Counted from the first letter of the stretch, positions 18,596 through 27,967 are shown. The stretch is DNA of 64,000 nucleotides from Streptomyces sp. NBC_00820 (GCF_036347055.1 NZ_CP108882.1:4878501-4942500), one strand, 5' to 3'. Translations and numbers: made by a program. The notes: generated from the letters alone by a model not told the origin.

Positions 18596-20317
18596 GTGAA
18601 TCAGATGCAGGGGCTGCTCATAGCGGGCCGCTACCGGCTCGTCGAAGCCATCGGCAGCGGCGGTATGGGCCGGGTGTGGCGTGCCCACGACGAGGTGCTG
18701 CACCGGAAGGTCGCCGTCAAGGAGCTGACCGCCGCGCTCTACGTGTCCGAGGCCGACCAGGCGGTGCTGCTCGCCCGCACCCGGGCCGAGGCACGCGCCG
18801 CCGCGCGCATCAACCACTCCGCGGTCGTCACCGTGCACGACGTCCTCGAACACGACGGCCGCCCGTGGATCGTGATGGAGCTGGTCGAGGGCAACTCGCT
18901 GGCCGACGAGATCAAGGAGCGCGTCCGCATCGAGCCGCGCGAGGCCGCGCGTATCGGTCTGTGGGTGCTGCGCGCGCTGCGTGCCGCGCACAAGGCGGGT
19001 GTGCTGCACCGGGACATCAAGCCGGGCAACGTGCTGCTCGGCCGCGACAGCAGGGTGCTGCTCACCGACTTCGGCATCGCCCAGATCGAGGGCGACTCCA
19101 CCATCACCCGCACCGGCGAGGTCGTCGGCTCGGTCGACTACCTCGCGCCCGAGCGGGTGCGCGGCCACGACCCCGGCCCCTCCTCCGACCTGTGGGCGCT
19201 CGGCGCCACGCTGTACACGGCCGTCGAGGGCCGCTCGCCGTTCCGCCGCACCTCGCCGCTGAGCACCATGCAGGCGGTCGTCGAGGAGGAGGCGGAGGAA
19301 CTCCGCCACGCCGGCCCGCTCGCCCCCGTCATCACCGCCCTCCTGCGCAAGGAGCCGTCCCAGCGACCCGGCGCCGAGGAGGCCGAGCAGATGCTCGCCG
19401 AGGTGGCGGAGGGACGCCGGCCGCGCGAGGCCGAGGCGTTCGTGCCGACGCAGGGCGCGGGCGTGGACAACCGTGGGAACTACGGGGAGAGGGAGGGGAC
19501 TTCGAGGTACGGCTCCGGGGCCGCGACTTCGGCTTACGCGCCGGGGGCCGGGCCCGACGGCAGGGACCGTTCCGTCACCGTCCTCTCGGAGGTGGGACCG
19601 GCCACCGCAGGGCCCGCAGCCGGGTCGTACTCGGCACCGGCCCGCCCCCGGCGCCGACTGCGGATGCTCGTGCTGGTCGTCGCGGTCGCGGCGATGATCG
19701 GCGGCGGCGCGGCGGTCGGGTACCAGCAGTGGGAAGCGAAGCGGCTGGCCTCCGGCCCGGGAGGCACTGTCCCCGACAGGACGACCCCCGGCTCGGGAGG
19801 CACTGTCCCCGACAGGCCGACCCCCGGCTCGGGCGGCACCGTCCTCAGTGGCTGGGAGCGGCGCAATGACCCGCTGGGCTTCAGCATCTCCCTGCCCAAG
19901 GGGTGGAAGCGGTCCGTCTCCATCGACGAGGACGGCCTCCGGCAGGTCGACTACTCTCCCGACAAGGGCAAGCACCTCGTGCGGGTCGCCGTCGACACCG
20001 CGCCGGACTTCCGCACCTCGTACGAGCACATGAGCTACCTGCAGCGGCCGGTCTCACGGCGGCTGCTGGACTACAGGCAGCTCAGCCTCAAGGAGGAGCT
20101 TTTCCGCGACCTGCCGGGCGTCCGCTGGGAGTACACGTGGGACGCGCTGGCCAAGGACGCGCCGCACTACTTCCCGGGGCCCTACCATGCGATCGACGTC
20201 GGTTACATGGAGAGTGACGGCACCGAGTACGCCATCTACTCGGCTTCGCCGGCCGACGACTGGGCCACCACCAGAAAGCAGTTCGACTGGATCCTGCGGG
20301 GATTCCAGGAGGGCTGA
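18596..20317 (+). CDS. Receptor-type Ser/Thr protein kinase (third of five)
   Basis: 573 residues. The kinase domain is intact: GSGGMGRV loop, Lys42, HRDIKPGNVLL with Asp140, DFG at Asp158, and VDYLAPERVRG activation/P+1 loop. A single membrane helix lies about 355-377 (LVLVVAVAAMIGGGAAVGY). A 12-residue tandem repeat (GGTVPDRTTPGS) forms the stalk, and the C-terminal domain (about 420-573) opens DPLGFSISLPKGWKRS like those of the other kinases. GTG 18596 is chosen; ATG 18605 is possible. A TAGTCT -10-like hexamer lies at 18561-18566. A hairpin terminator directly follows, so this gene ends a transcription unit. Confidence 0.92.
   Translation: MNQMQGLLIAGRYRLVEAIGSGGMGRVWRAHDEVLHRKVAVKELTAALYVSEADQAVLLARTRAEARAAARINHSAVVTVHDVLEHDGRPWIVMELVEGNSLADEIKERVRIEPREAARIGLWVLRALRAAHKAGVLHRDIKPGNVLLGRDSRVLLTDFGIAQIEGDSTITRTGEVVGSVDYLAPERVRGHDPGPSSDLWALGATLYTAVEGRSPFRRTSPLSTMQAVVEEEAEELRHAGPLAPVITALLRKEPSQRPGAEEAEQMLAEVAEGRRPREAEAFVPTQGAGVDNRGNYGEREGTSRYGSGAATSAYAPGAGPDGRDRSVTVLSEVGPATAGPAAGSYSAPARPRRRLRMLVLVVAVAAMIGGGAAVGYQQWEAKRLASGPGGTVPDRTTPGSGGTVPDRPTPGSGGTVLSGWERRNDPLGFSISLPKGWKRSVSIDEDGLRQVDYSPDKGKHLVRVAVDTAPDFRTSYEHMSYLQRPVSRRLLDYRQLSLKEELFRDLPGVRWEYTWDALAKDAPHYFPGPYHAIDVGYMESDGTEYAIYSASPADDWATTRKQFDWILRGFQEG
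19760..19840 (+). repeat. 36-bp tandem repeat in the kinase stalk
   Basis: Two full units (19760-19795 and 19796-19831) and the start of a third, nearly identical in DNA, each encoding GGTVPDR[T/P]TPGS just outside the membrane. Copy number is likely to vary between strains. Confidence 0.8.
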
Positions 20318-20321
20318 TCCG

Positions 20322-20342
20322 AGCGGAACGGAAGGTTCCGCT
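20322..20342 (+). terminator. Hairpin after third kinase gene
   Basis: An 8-bp stem (agcggaac / gttccgct) with a 5-base loop, 4 bp after the stop codon. Confidence 0.55.
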
Positions 20343-20445
20343 GTCGCTGTGGCCGCTCTCGTCGCCCCGGAGCGGGCGTTGCTGGAAATGGCCGTGCATC
20401 CGCCTGCTCCGACTGCGGCTCAGGCGGTGCAGGCGGGCCGGGGGT

Positions 20446-20850
20446 TCAGGCGTTACAAGTACGGACTATCTTGCCCGAGTTCATGACCGCCACCTCCGCG
20501 CCTATGTAGTCGAGAGAATCGACGGTGGGCGCCGCGTAAGTGGTGAAGGAGACAGTCGTTCCGTTTCCGTTGGCGTTGGAATGCCAGGGCCATTCCGTCA
20601 CCCATCCCGAGGAATCGTCAACGGAAATGAATCGAATGGCCACAGAGTTACCATCGGCAGAGGTGTCCTTGACCCAGCCGCTGATGTCCACATGGTGGCT
20701 CGACCAGTTGGTGAACGAGAGGCTTCCCGAGGCACCGGTCGTCGAGCACCCGGCGCTGGTCGCCGCGCTGGCATCGGCCACGGTGGTCGTGGCGAATATG
20801 GCCGCTGCGGCGACACTCGTGACGGAAAGGCGCTTCAACATGTTTCCCAT
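20446..20850 (-). CDS. Small secreted protein inserted in the kinase array
   Basis: 134 residues. An N-terminal signal peptide (KRLSVTSVAAAAIFATTTV, cleavage near ADASA-AT) precedes a mature part of about 100 residues, rich in Ser/Thr/Asn/Trp, with a Cys near each end (AGCSTTG and VRTCNA) that could form one disulfide. No family recognised; the beta-rich look suggests a small exported binding or antimicrobial-type protein, which is speculation. Start may be ATG 20850 or ATG 20841. It runs against the kinases, and its upstream DNA is much AT-richer (20881-20940 has 28 G/C in 60 by count), suggesting acquisition or lineage-specific insertion. Confidence 0.75.
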   Translation of the reverse strand: MGNMLKRLSVTSVAAAAIFATTTVADASAATSAGCSTTGASGSLSFTNWSSHHVDISGWVKDTSADGNSVAIRFISVDDSSGWVTEWPWHSNANGNGTTVSFTTYAAPTVDSLDYIGAEVAVMNSGKIVRTCNA

Positions 20851-21086
20851 AAGGAAAAGATAAGACTTCCGCGATTTGCGTGACAGTGTGATTCCGGCCG
20901 CCCGTATTGCCCTGTATGAAGAATATATCTTGCCGATTTTCCATGCTTTGCATCTTTTTCGAAGCACGTTGTGGCCGAAAATGATCGCACGCCGCCGGGT
21001 CGCCGCCACCGGATGTCCTGGGGCGGCGGCATACTTGGCCGATCGCCGCCACGGAAGGCGTCCGTCCGGTGCGGCATGATGGGCGT

Positions 21087-22949
21087 ATGGCATCCGAGGG
21101 GGACGACTCCCGCGTGATCGCGGGCCGTTACCGCCTGGAGGCACGCATCGGGCGCGGCGGCATGGGCGTCGTGTGGCGGGCCACCGACCAGGTGCTGGGG
21201 CGCCGGGTCGCGGTCAAGGAGCTCGGACCGGACGACGACGCCCGGTCGGCGGACGAGGCCCTCCGCCGCCGTGAGCGTACCTTCCGCGAGGCGCGCGCGG
21301 TCGCCCAGTTGCGGCACCCGCACATCATCGTCGTGCACGACGTCGTCGAGCAGGACGAACGCCCGTACATCGTGATGGAGTTGATCGACGGCGACTCGCT
21401 CGCCGCGTGCGTCGCCGCACACGGTCCGGTCGACGCCGCCGAGGCCGCCCGGATCGGCATCGCCCTGCTGAGCGCGCTGCGCACCGCGCACGAGGCCGGG
21501 GTACTGCACCGGGACATCAAACCCGCGAACGTGCTGATCGAGTCCGGCACCGGCCGGGTGGTGCTCACCGACTTCGGCATCGCGCAGGTGTCCGGCGCCA
21601 CCACGCTCACCGAGACCGGCTCGTTCGTCGGCTCTCCCGAGTACACCGCTCCCGAGCGGATGTCCGGGCTGCGCACCGGCCCGGAGTCCGACCTGTGGTC
21701 GCTGGGCGCGCTGCTGTGCACGGCGCTCAGCGGCGAGTCGCCGTTCCGGCGCGACTCGCTCGGCGGCATCCTGCACGCCGTCGTCGCCGCCGAGATCCGG
21801 CCACCCGCCCAGGCTGAGCCGCTGCTGCCCGTCGTACGCGGCCTGCTGGAACGCGATTCCGACCGGCGGCTGGGCGCGGCGGACGCCGAGCGGATGCTGC
21901 GGGCGTTCCTGGAGACCGGCCACACTCCCGCCGCGCCGGGCACTGCGCGGACACCGGGCACACTGGGCACGGGGCTCGTGTCGCGGCTCGGCGTGGGACG
22001 CGGCTCGCGGTCCGGTGGCTCCGGGGAGCGCACGTCCGACACGCCGTACGCCCGCGACGCCCCGCACGCCCGCGACACTCCGTATGCCCGCGACACCTCG
22101 TACGACCACGAAGGCGTGCACGCCCTCGACGGCCCTTCCGCGCCGTACTCGCCGACCGAGCGCGGAGCGCCGCGCGGGGCCACGGCCGATCCGGGACGGT
22201 TCCCGTATCCGGGTGAACAGCCGTCCGCGCCACGGCAGTCCGGGCGCGGGGTGCTGGTCGCCTCGCTGCTCGTGGCGGCGGTCGCCGGGGCGGGAGTGTC
22301 GGCGGCCGTGCTGCTGCTCCACCAGGGCGGTGACGGGGGCGGCGGCGCGCCCGGCGGTACGGCGAGCAGCCCGGCGGCCCGTACGAGCGTCAGCACCGCG
22401 CCGCCGACCACGGCCGTCACCGGCACGTCCCCCACCGCCGGCCGAGGCTCTTCCCCGACGGCCCCCGTGATCAGCGCGTCCGCCTCCGCTCCGACGCACA
22501 CGGCGCCCTCCGGCTACCGCACCGCCCACGACCCGGCGGGCTTCTCCCTCGCCGTACCGGAGGACTTCGCCCGTGAGCGGCAGGGCGAACGCGTCTTCTA
22601 CTTCTCTCCCGAGGAGACCTTCCGCCTCGGCATCAAGGTCACCGAGCCCGAAGCCGGCGGTCCGCTGGCCGTGTTGAACCGTGAGGCGGCCGACGGGCCC
22701 CGTACCAACCCCGGTTACCACGACGGCCGGGTCACGAAGACCGCACACGCCGGACACCCCGCCGCGCTCTGGGAGTTCACCTGGAACGGCTTCAGCGCCG
22801 ACGAGGGCACGCGCCACACCTACGACCTGTGCTGGGAGGAGGACGGCCGGATGTACGACGTGTGGGTGTCGGCGCCGGTCGGGAAGGTGCGCGAGGCCCG
22901 GGAGTACTTCGACGTGGCGGTGGACACCTTCTCGGTGGCCGTCCGCTGA
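21087..22949 (+). CDS. Receptor-type Ser/Thr protein kinase (fourth of five)
   Basis: 620 residues. The kinase domain has GRGGMGVV, Lys44, HRDIKPANVL with Asp143 and DFG at Asp162, then VGSPEYTAPERMSG. A linker contains the degenerate repeat YARDAPHARDTPYARDTSYD, followed by one membrane helix (about 388-411) and the shared C-terminal extracellular domain (DPAGFSLAVPEDFARERQ onward). By position it would correspond to the S. coelicolor kinase PkaI (SCO4778 as I recall), reported to phosphorylate the spore-wall complex; I have not verified the correspondence, so no symbol is given. ATG 21087 begins MASEGDDSR. Confidence 0.92.
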   Translation: MASEGDDSRVIAGRYRLEARIGRGGMGVVWRATDQVLGRRVAVKELGPDDDARSADEALRRRERTFREARAVAQLRHPHIIVVHDVVEQDERPYIVMELIDGDSLAACVAAHGPVDAAEAARIGIALLSALRTAHEAGVLHRDIKPANVLIESGTGRVVLTDFGIAQVSGATTLTETGSFVGSPEYTAPERMSGLRTGPESDLWSLGALLCTALSGESPFRRDSLGGILHAVVAAEIRPPAQAEPLLPVVRGLLERDSDRRLGAADAERMLRAFLETGHTPAAPGTARTPGTLGTGLVSRLGVGRGSRSGGSGERTSDTPYARDAPHARDTPYARDTSYDHEGVHALDGPSAPYSPTERGAPRGATADPGRFPYPGEQPSAPRQSGRGVLVASLLVAAVAGAGVSAAVLLLHQGGDGGGGAPGGTASSPAARTSVSTAPPTTAVTGTSPTAGRGSSPTAPVISASASAPTHTAPSGYRTAHDPAGFSLAVPEDFARERQGERVFYFSPEETFRLGIKVTEPEAGGPLAVLNREAADGPRTNPGYHDGRVTKTAHAGHPAALWEFTWNGFSADEGTRHTYDLCWEEDGRMYDVWVSAPVGKVREAREYFDVAVDTFSVAVR

Positions 22950-23114
22950 GAGTGCGGATCGCGAATCGCGGAGCGCATGAACAAGGCGTAGAACAGGGCG
23001 AGTTGGCGGCAAGTGTGTCGCTTCGGTGGTCCGGTGCGAGGGGCTCTTGCCGGTCCGCGTGCCCCCTGACCGCACGCTTCGACAAGGGCGGCGTGCGCAC
23101 GGTACTCATGTGGC

Positions 23115-24161
23115 ATGAGTGAAGACGGTGAACACCCGTCCGACGGGCCTCTGATCGGCGGGCGCTACCGGCTCGTCGCGCGCATCGGCTCCGGGCCGAC
23201 CGGCACCGTCTGGCGCGCCCGTGACGAGCAGGAGCACGGGGACGTCGCCGTCAAGGAGCCTCTGCTGCCCGCGGACCCGGCAGTCGACGAGGAGAGCGCC
23301 CGGATCGCGCACCGGCTCTGGCACGAGGCCCGCGCCGCCACCCGGGTACGGCACCCCTCCGCCGTGACGCCCCGCGACGTCGTCACCGAGGACGGACTGC
23401 CCTGGATCGTGACCGAGTTGGTCGAGGGCGAGTCGCTGCGGGAGGCCGTACGGCGCGGACCGCTGCCGCCCGCCGAGGCCGCCCGCGTGGGACTCGCCGT
23501 CCTCGGGGCGCTGCGGGCGGCCCATGCCGTCGGGATCGTGCACCGGGACATCAAGCCCGCCAACGTCCTGATCGAGTCCGGCAGCGGGCGGGTCGTCGTC
23601 ACCGACTTCGGGATCGGCGACGGACACGCCGCCGGACACGCTGAACACGCCGGGCAGGGGCGTGACACCCCGGCCGGCTTCGTCGCGCCGGAGCGGACGA
23701 ACGGGATCGGCGCAGGGCCCGCCTCCGACCTGTGGTCCCTCGGGGCGCTGCTCGCGGACGCCGTCGAGGGCGGCGACGCCGGCCCGCTCGCGCCGCTGCT
23801 GGCCCGCCTGCGCGCGCCGGAGCCGGAGGGACGGCCGCGCGCGGAGGAGGTCGCGGGGGTGCTGGAGGCGTACCTCGGTGTCAGGGCGGGTGCGGAGAAG
23901 GCATGGGAGGCGGGCGCGGAGGGGGCTCGAGCGGCGGCGGCGGAGGGCGCCTGGGAGCCCGGGGCGGAGAAGGTCCGGGAGGCCGGCCCGACCGCGCCGT
24001 CCGCCGCACCGACCCCCCTCACCGCCGATCCGTCCGCCTCGCCGCCCACTTCCACTCCCGCCCCCACCCCGTCCACCTCACGCGCCACCCCCGGAACCCG
24101 CCGCCGCACCCCCCTCGCCGCGCTCGGCCTGCTTCTCGCGAAGAAACCCGGAGCCGAGTGA
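23115..24161 (+). CDS. Ser/Thr protein kinase without membrane or sensor domain (fifth of five)
   Basis: 348 residues, clearly shorter than its neighbours. Lys47, HRDIKPANVL (Asp145) and DFG (Asp164) are kept. The glycine loop is GSGPTGTV, where Gly-Met of the paralogues is Pro-Thr, and the activation segment is a His/Gly-rich run (GDGHAAGHAEHAGQG) without the usual T-loop residues. The C-lobe is short, followed by an Ala/Glu repeat (EKAWEAGAEGARAAAAEGAW) and a Pro/Thr-rich tail with only a weak hydrophobic end (LAALGLLLA). Activity is possible but atypical. It lies 165 bp after the fourth kinase. Confidence 0.85.
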   Translation: MSEDGEHPSDGPLIGGRYRLVARIGSGPTGTVWRARDEQEHGDVAVKEPLLPADPAVDEESARIAHRLWHEARAATRVRHPSAVTPRDVVTEDGLPWIVTELVEGESLREAVRRGPLPPAEAARVGLAVLGALRAAHAVGIVHRDIKPANVLIESGSGRVVVTDFGIGDGHAAGHAEHAGQGRDTPAGFVAPERTNGIGAGPASDLWSLGALLADAVEGGDAGPLAPLLARLRAPEPEGRPRAEEVAGVLEAYLGVRAGAEKAWEAGAEGARAAAAEGAWEPGAEKVREAGPTAPSAAPTPLTADPSASPPTSTPAPTPSTSRATPGTRRRTPLAALGLLLAKKPGAE

Positions 24162-24287
24162 TCGACACCCGACAACGCCCTGATCAGCGCATTCACTGCC
24201 AGTGATCGCTGGCGGAGAGTGTGCACTCGGTGAAAGCCCGTTACCGACGGGTACACAAACTTCCCGGTGCGTCATACCCTGCGCCTC

Positions 24288-25904
24288 ATGACGGACTCGC
24301 AGGCTGCCCTGGACCGCACCGGTACCAACCCGCTCGCCCCCGCCCCCGAAGGCGTCCGCACCGCCGCGGACGTGGTCACCCCCGAGCTGGTGGCCCAGTT
24401 GACCAAGGGTGTCGTCGGCTCCGGCCGTACCGCCAACCACACGCCGTTCACCGGCGAGAAGCTGGCCGACCTGCCCGAGTCCACCCCGGAGGACGTGCTC
24501 AAGGCCTTCCAGGCCGCCCGCGCCGCGCAGGTGGTGTGGGAGAGGACGCCGGTACGGCAGCGCGCCGCGGTCCTGCTCCGTTTCCACGACCTGGTGCTGG
24601 AGCGGCAGGCCGAGGTCCTCGACCTGATCCAGCTGGAGACCGGCAAGGCCCGGCTGCACGCGCACGAGGAGGTGCAGGCCGTCGCCATCGCGGCCCGCCA
24701 CTACGGCCGCAAGGCCCCCGGCTACCTGCGGCCCAAGCGGCACACCGGCGCCGTGCCGGCCCTGACGAAGGTCACCGAACTGCGCCATCCGCGTGGGGTG
24801 GTGGGCCAGATCGCCCCCTGGAACTACCCCCTGGAACTGTCCGTCGGCGACGCGCTGCCCGCGTTCGTCACCGGCAACGCGGTCGTGATGAAGCCGGACA
24901 CCGAGACCTGCCTCACCGCCCTGTGGGCGCGTGACCTGCTCATCGAGGCCGGACTGCCCGAGGGCGTCTTCCAGGTCGTCCTCGGCGAGGGCCCGGTCGT
25001 CGGCCCGGAGGTCGTGAAGCACGCCGACTACGTCTCCTTCACCGGCTCCACCCGCACCGGCCGCGAGGTCGCCCAGAGCGCCGCGGCCCGCCTGGTCGGC
25101 GTCTCCCTCGAACTCGGCGGCAAGAACGCCATGCTGGTGCTGGACGACGCCGACATCGAGAAGGCCGCCGCGGGCGCCGTCCGCGCCTGCTTCTCCTCCG
25201 CCGGACAACTCTGCATTTCCATCGAGCGGTTGTTCGTCCACGAGTCCGTCGCCGACGCCTTCCTGGAGCGCTTCGCCGCCCGCACCAAGGCGATGCGGCT
25301 CGGCAACTCCCTCGCCTACGGCGCCGACATGGGCTCGCTGGTCGGCGAGCGGCAGCTGAAGACCGTCGAACAGCACGTGGAGGAGGCCGTCGCCAAGGGT
25401 GCGAAGGTCGTCGCGGGCGGCGTGGCCCGCCCGGACGTCGGCCCCTACTTCTTCGAGCCCACCATCCTCGACGGCGTCGAGGACTCCATGGCCGTCTGCG
25501 AGGAGGAGACCTTCGGGCCGGTCGTCTCCGTCTACCGCTTCAAGACCGACGACGAGGCGGTCGAGCGCACCAACGCCACGCCGTACGGCCTGAACGCGTC
25601 CGTCTGGACGACGAGCCCCCGCCGCGCCCTGGACATCGCCTCCCGGATCCGCACCGGCACGGTCAACGTCAACGAGGGCTACGCGCCCGCCTACGGCAGC
25701 GTGCAGTCCCCGATGGGCGGCATGAAGGACTCCGGCCTCGGCCGCCGCCACGGCTCCGAGGGCATCCTCAAGTACACCGAGGCCCAGACGGTGGCCCAGC
25801 AGCGGCTCCTGCCGATGGCGCCCTCGCTGGGTATGGACGACGAGAAGTACGCCCAGTTCATGAGCCGCAGCCTTCGCCTCATGAAGGCATTCCGCTTCCG
25901 CTAA
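24288..25904 (+). CDS. Succinate-semialdehyde dehydrogenase (NADP+), GabD2-like
   Basis: A 538-residue ALDH. The catalytic glutamate is in LELGGKNAMLV and the catalytic cysteine in FSSAGQLCISIERL; the cofactor motif SFTGSTRTG and the C-terminal EETFGPVVSVY are present. Sequence style and the neighbouring GMC oxidoreductase resemble mycobacterial GabD2-type enzymes that oxidise succinate semialdehyde to succinate. The substrate is inferred. I start at ATG 24288; no ribosome site precedes it, while a CATACCCT -10-like sequence ends about 8 bases upstream, suggesting a leaderless message. The GMC gene follows after 40 bp and is probably cotranscribed. Confidence 0.9.
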   Translation: MTDSQAALDRTGTNPLAPAPEGVRTAADVVTPELVAQLTKGVVGSGRTANHTPFTGEKLADLPESTPEDVLKAFQAARAAQVVWERTPVRQRAAVLLRFHDLVLERQAEVLDLIQLETGKARLHAHEEVQAVAIAARHYGRKAPGYLRPKRHTGAVPALTKVTELRHPRGVVGQIAPWNYPLELSVGDALPAFVTGNAVVMKPDTETCLTALWARDLLIEAGLPEGVFQVVLGEGPVVGPEVVKHADYVSFTGSTRTGREVAQSAAARLVGVSLELGGKNAMLVLDDADIEKAAAGAVRACFSSAGQLCISIERLFVHESVADAFLERFAARTKAMRLGNSLAYGADMGSLVGERQLKTVEQHVEEAVAKGAKVVAGGVARPDVGPYFFEPTILDGVEDSMAVCEEETFGPVVSVYRFKTDDEAVERTNATPYGLNASVWTTSPRRALDIASRIRTGTVNVNEGYAPAYGSVQSPMGGMKDSGLGRRHGSEGILKYTEAQTVAQQRLLPMAPSLGMDDEKYAQFMSRSLRLMKAFRFR

Positions 25905-25944
25905 GCCGCTCCACCGGACCACCCGTTCTCGACGAGGAGAGCAC

Positions 25945-27777
25945 GTGTCGCAGGAGAAGTCCGTCCAGACCCGGGACGAGAACGAGGACGAGACCGTGGA
26001 CGCGAACGATGCCGGGTACGACTACGACGTCATCGTGATCGGATCAGGGTTCGGCGGTTCCGTGTCCGCCCTGCGCCTGACCGAGAAGGGCTACAAGGTA
26101 GGCGTCCTGGAAGCCGGCCGCCGCTTCACCCGCGACAGCCTGCCCAGGAACTCCTGGGACCTGAAGAACTACCTGTGGGCGCCCAGGCTCGGCATGTACG
26201 GCATCCAGCGCATCCATCTGCTGGGCAACGTAATGGTGCTGGCGGGCGCGGGAGTCGGCGGCGGCTCGCTGAACTACGCCAACACCCTCTACGTGCCGCC
26301 GAAGCCCTTCTTCGACGACCCGCAGTGGCGGGACATCACCGACTGGCAGGAGGAGCTGAAGCCGTACTACGACCAGGCGCAGCGCATGCTCGGCGTACGG
26401 CTCAACCCGACGACGACCCCCTCCGACGTGCACCTCAAGGCGGCGGCCGAGCGGATGGGCTGCGGTGACACCTTCCACATGGCGCCGGTCGGCGTGTTCT
26501 TCGGCGACGGCGAGGACGCCGACGGGAAGGCGAAGGCGCGGCCGGGCCAGGAGGTCGCCGACCCCTACTTCGGCGGCGCGGGACCGTCCCGCAAGGCCTG
26601 CACCGAGTGCGGCGAGTGCATGACCGGCTGCCGGCACGGCGCGAAGAACACCCTCAACGAGAACTACCTGCACCTCGCCGAGAAGGCGGGCGCTGTCGTC
26701 CACCCGCTGACGACGGTCGTGTCCGTCACGGACGACTCGCGCGGCGGCTACGCGGTGGCCACGCTGCCCACGGACCGGAAGAAGGACGACGGGCGGCTCT
26801 TCACCGCCCGGAAGGTCGTCCTGGCGGCCGGCACCTACGGCACGCAGACCCTGCTGCACCGCATGAAGGCCGTCGGACTGCTGCCGCACGTCTCCGCCCG
26901 GCTCGGCGATCTGACCCGCACCAATTCGGAGGCTCTGGTCGGCGCCCAGACCGACAACCGCCGCTACCGCAAGGCGCACGGCGCGCCGAAGGTCGACTTC
27001 ACGCGCGGCGTGGCCATCACCTCCTCCGTCCACCCGGACGCCAACACCCACATCGAGCCGGTCCGTTACGGCAAGGGCTCCAACTCGATGGGCGGCCTGA
27101 CGGTCCTCCAGGTGCCGTACACCGAGGGATCGTCCCGTGCCCTGGCCTGGCTGGCGAACGCGGCCCGGCACCCCGTGCAGGTCGCCCGTTCCCTGTCCAA
27201 CCGGCGCTGGTCGGAGCGGACCATCATCGGCCTGGTGATGCAGTCGCTGGACAACTCCCTGACGACGTACCTGAAGCCCGACGGCATCGGCAAGGGCCTG
27301 CTGACCGCCCGGCAGGGCCACGGCGCCCCGAACCCCATGCAGATCAAGGCCGCGACCGAGGCCGCCTCGGTGCTCGCCGCCGAGATCAACGGCTTCCCGG
27401 GCAGCAATGTCGGCGAGCTGATGGGGACCCCGCTGACCGCGCACTTCCTCGGCGGCTGCCCCATCGGCGACTCCGCCGAGACGGGCGTGATCGACCCCTA
27501 CCACCGGGTGTACGGCCACTGGGGCATCTCGGTGGTCGACGGCGCCGCCGTATCGGCGAACCTCGGCGTCAACCCGTCGCTGACGATCACCGCGCAGGCC
27601 GAGCGGGCCATGTCGTACTGGCCGAACAAGGGCGAGGCGGACCCGCGTCCGGCGCCGGGGGCGGCGTACGAGCGGCTGAAGCCGGTGGAGCCGCTCCACC
27701 CGGCGGTCCCGGCGGAGGCGTTCGGCGCGCTGAAGCTGCCGTTCCTGGGGATGCCGACGGTGCCGCCGAAGCGGTGA
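25945..27777 (+). CDS. GMC oxidoreductase, ChoD-like (cholesterol oxidase family)
   Basis: 610 residues. The FAD dinucleotide motif is GSGFGGS (residues 33-39), the GMC signature region follows (AGAGVGGGSLNYANTLY), and the C-terminal active-site block contains HFLGGCPIGDS and NPSLTITAQAERAM. A four-cysteine cluster, CTECGECMTGC, recalls a ferredoxin-type ligand set and also occurs in mycobacterial ChoD. There is no signal peptide, so it is probably cytoplasmic or membrane-associated, unlike secreted Streptomyces cholesterol oxidases. GTG start with GAGGAG upstream. Sterol oxidase activity is uncertain. A terminator follows. Confidence 0.88.
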   Translation: MSQEKSVQTRDENEDETVDANDAGYDYDVIVIGSGFGGSVSALRLTEKGYKVGVLEAGRRFTRDSLPRNSWDLKNYLWAPRLGMYGIQRIHLLGNVMVLAGAGVGGGSLNYANTLYVPPKPFFDDPQWRDITDWQEELKPYYDQAQRMLGVRLNPTTTPSDVHLKAAAERMGCGDTFHMAPVGVFFGDGEDADGKAKARPGQEVADPYFGGAGPSRKACTECGECMTGCRHGAKNTLNENYLHLAEKAGAVVHPLTTVVSVTDDSRGGYAVATLPTDRKKDDGRLFTARKVVLAAGTYGTQTLLHRMKAVGLLPHVSARLGDLTRTNSEALVGAQTDNRRYRKAHGAPKVDFTRGVAITSSVHPDANTHIEPVRYGKGSNSMGGLTVLQVPYTEGSSRALAWLANAARHPVQVARSLSNRRWSERTIIGLVMQSLDNSLTTYLKPDGIGKGLLTARQGHGAPNPMQIKAATEAASVLAAEINGFPGSNVGELMGTPLTAHFLGGCPIGDSAETGVIDPYHRVYGHWGISVVDGAAVSANLGVNPSLTITAQAERAMSYWPNKGEADPRPAPGAAYERLKPVEPLHPAVPAEAFGALKLPFLGMPTVPPKR

Positions 27778-27831
27778 CACGGGGCGGTGGCGGGCGGAGC
27801 GCGGTGGCCCGGGAGCCGTGGCGGGAAAGAG

Positions 27832-27871
27832 GCGAGGGACCTGCGTCCCCCTCCGAACGCAGGTCCCTCGC
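27832..27871 (+). terminator. Terminator after the GMC oxidoreductase gene
   Basis: A perfect 15-bp stem (27832-27846 with 27857-27871), a C-rich 10-base loop and a downstream TTCTT. Confidence 0.85.
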
Positions 27872-27951
27872 TTCTTACCGTCTTCTTGATCCGGCAGCAG
27901 GTTTGATCACCGGGGGATGCGAAGGGTTGCGCCGCCGGTACGGGAATTCGA

Positions 27952-27967
27952 TGTGATGTGGGTCACG
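27952..27967. promoter_or_regulatory. Crp/FNR-like palindrome
   Basis: TGTGA-N6-TCACG, close to the Crp consensus TGTGA-N6-TCACA. It stands about 80 bp after one terminator and ahead of a second one, so it could control the candidate small RNA here. No coding gene starts close by on the plus strand. Confidence 0.4.

Noticed and set aside
27832..27871. Member of the 6C RNA family (C-rich loop)
   Set aside because: The hairpin has a C-rich loop, but a second C6-loop hairpin, required for that family, is not present. It reads better as the terminator of the GMC gene.
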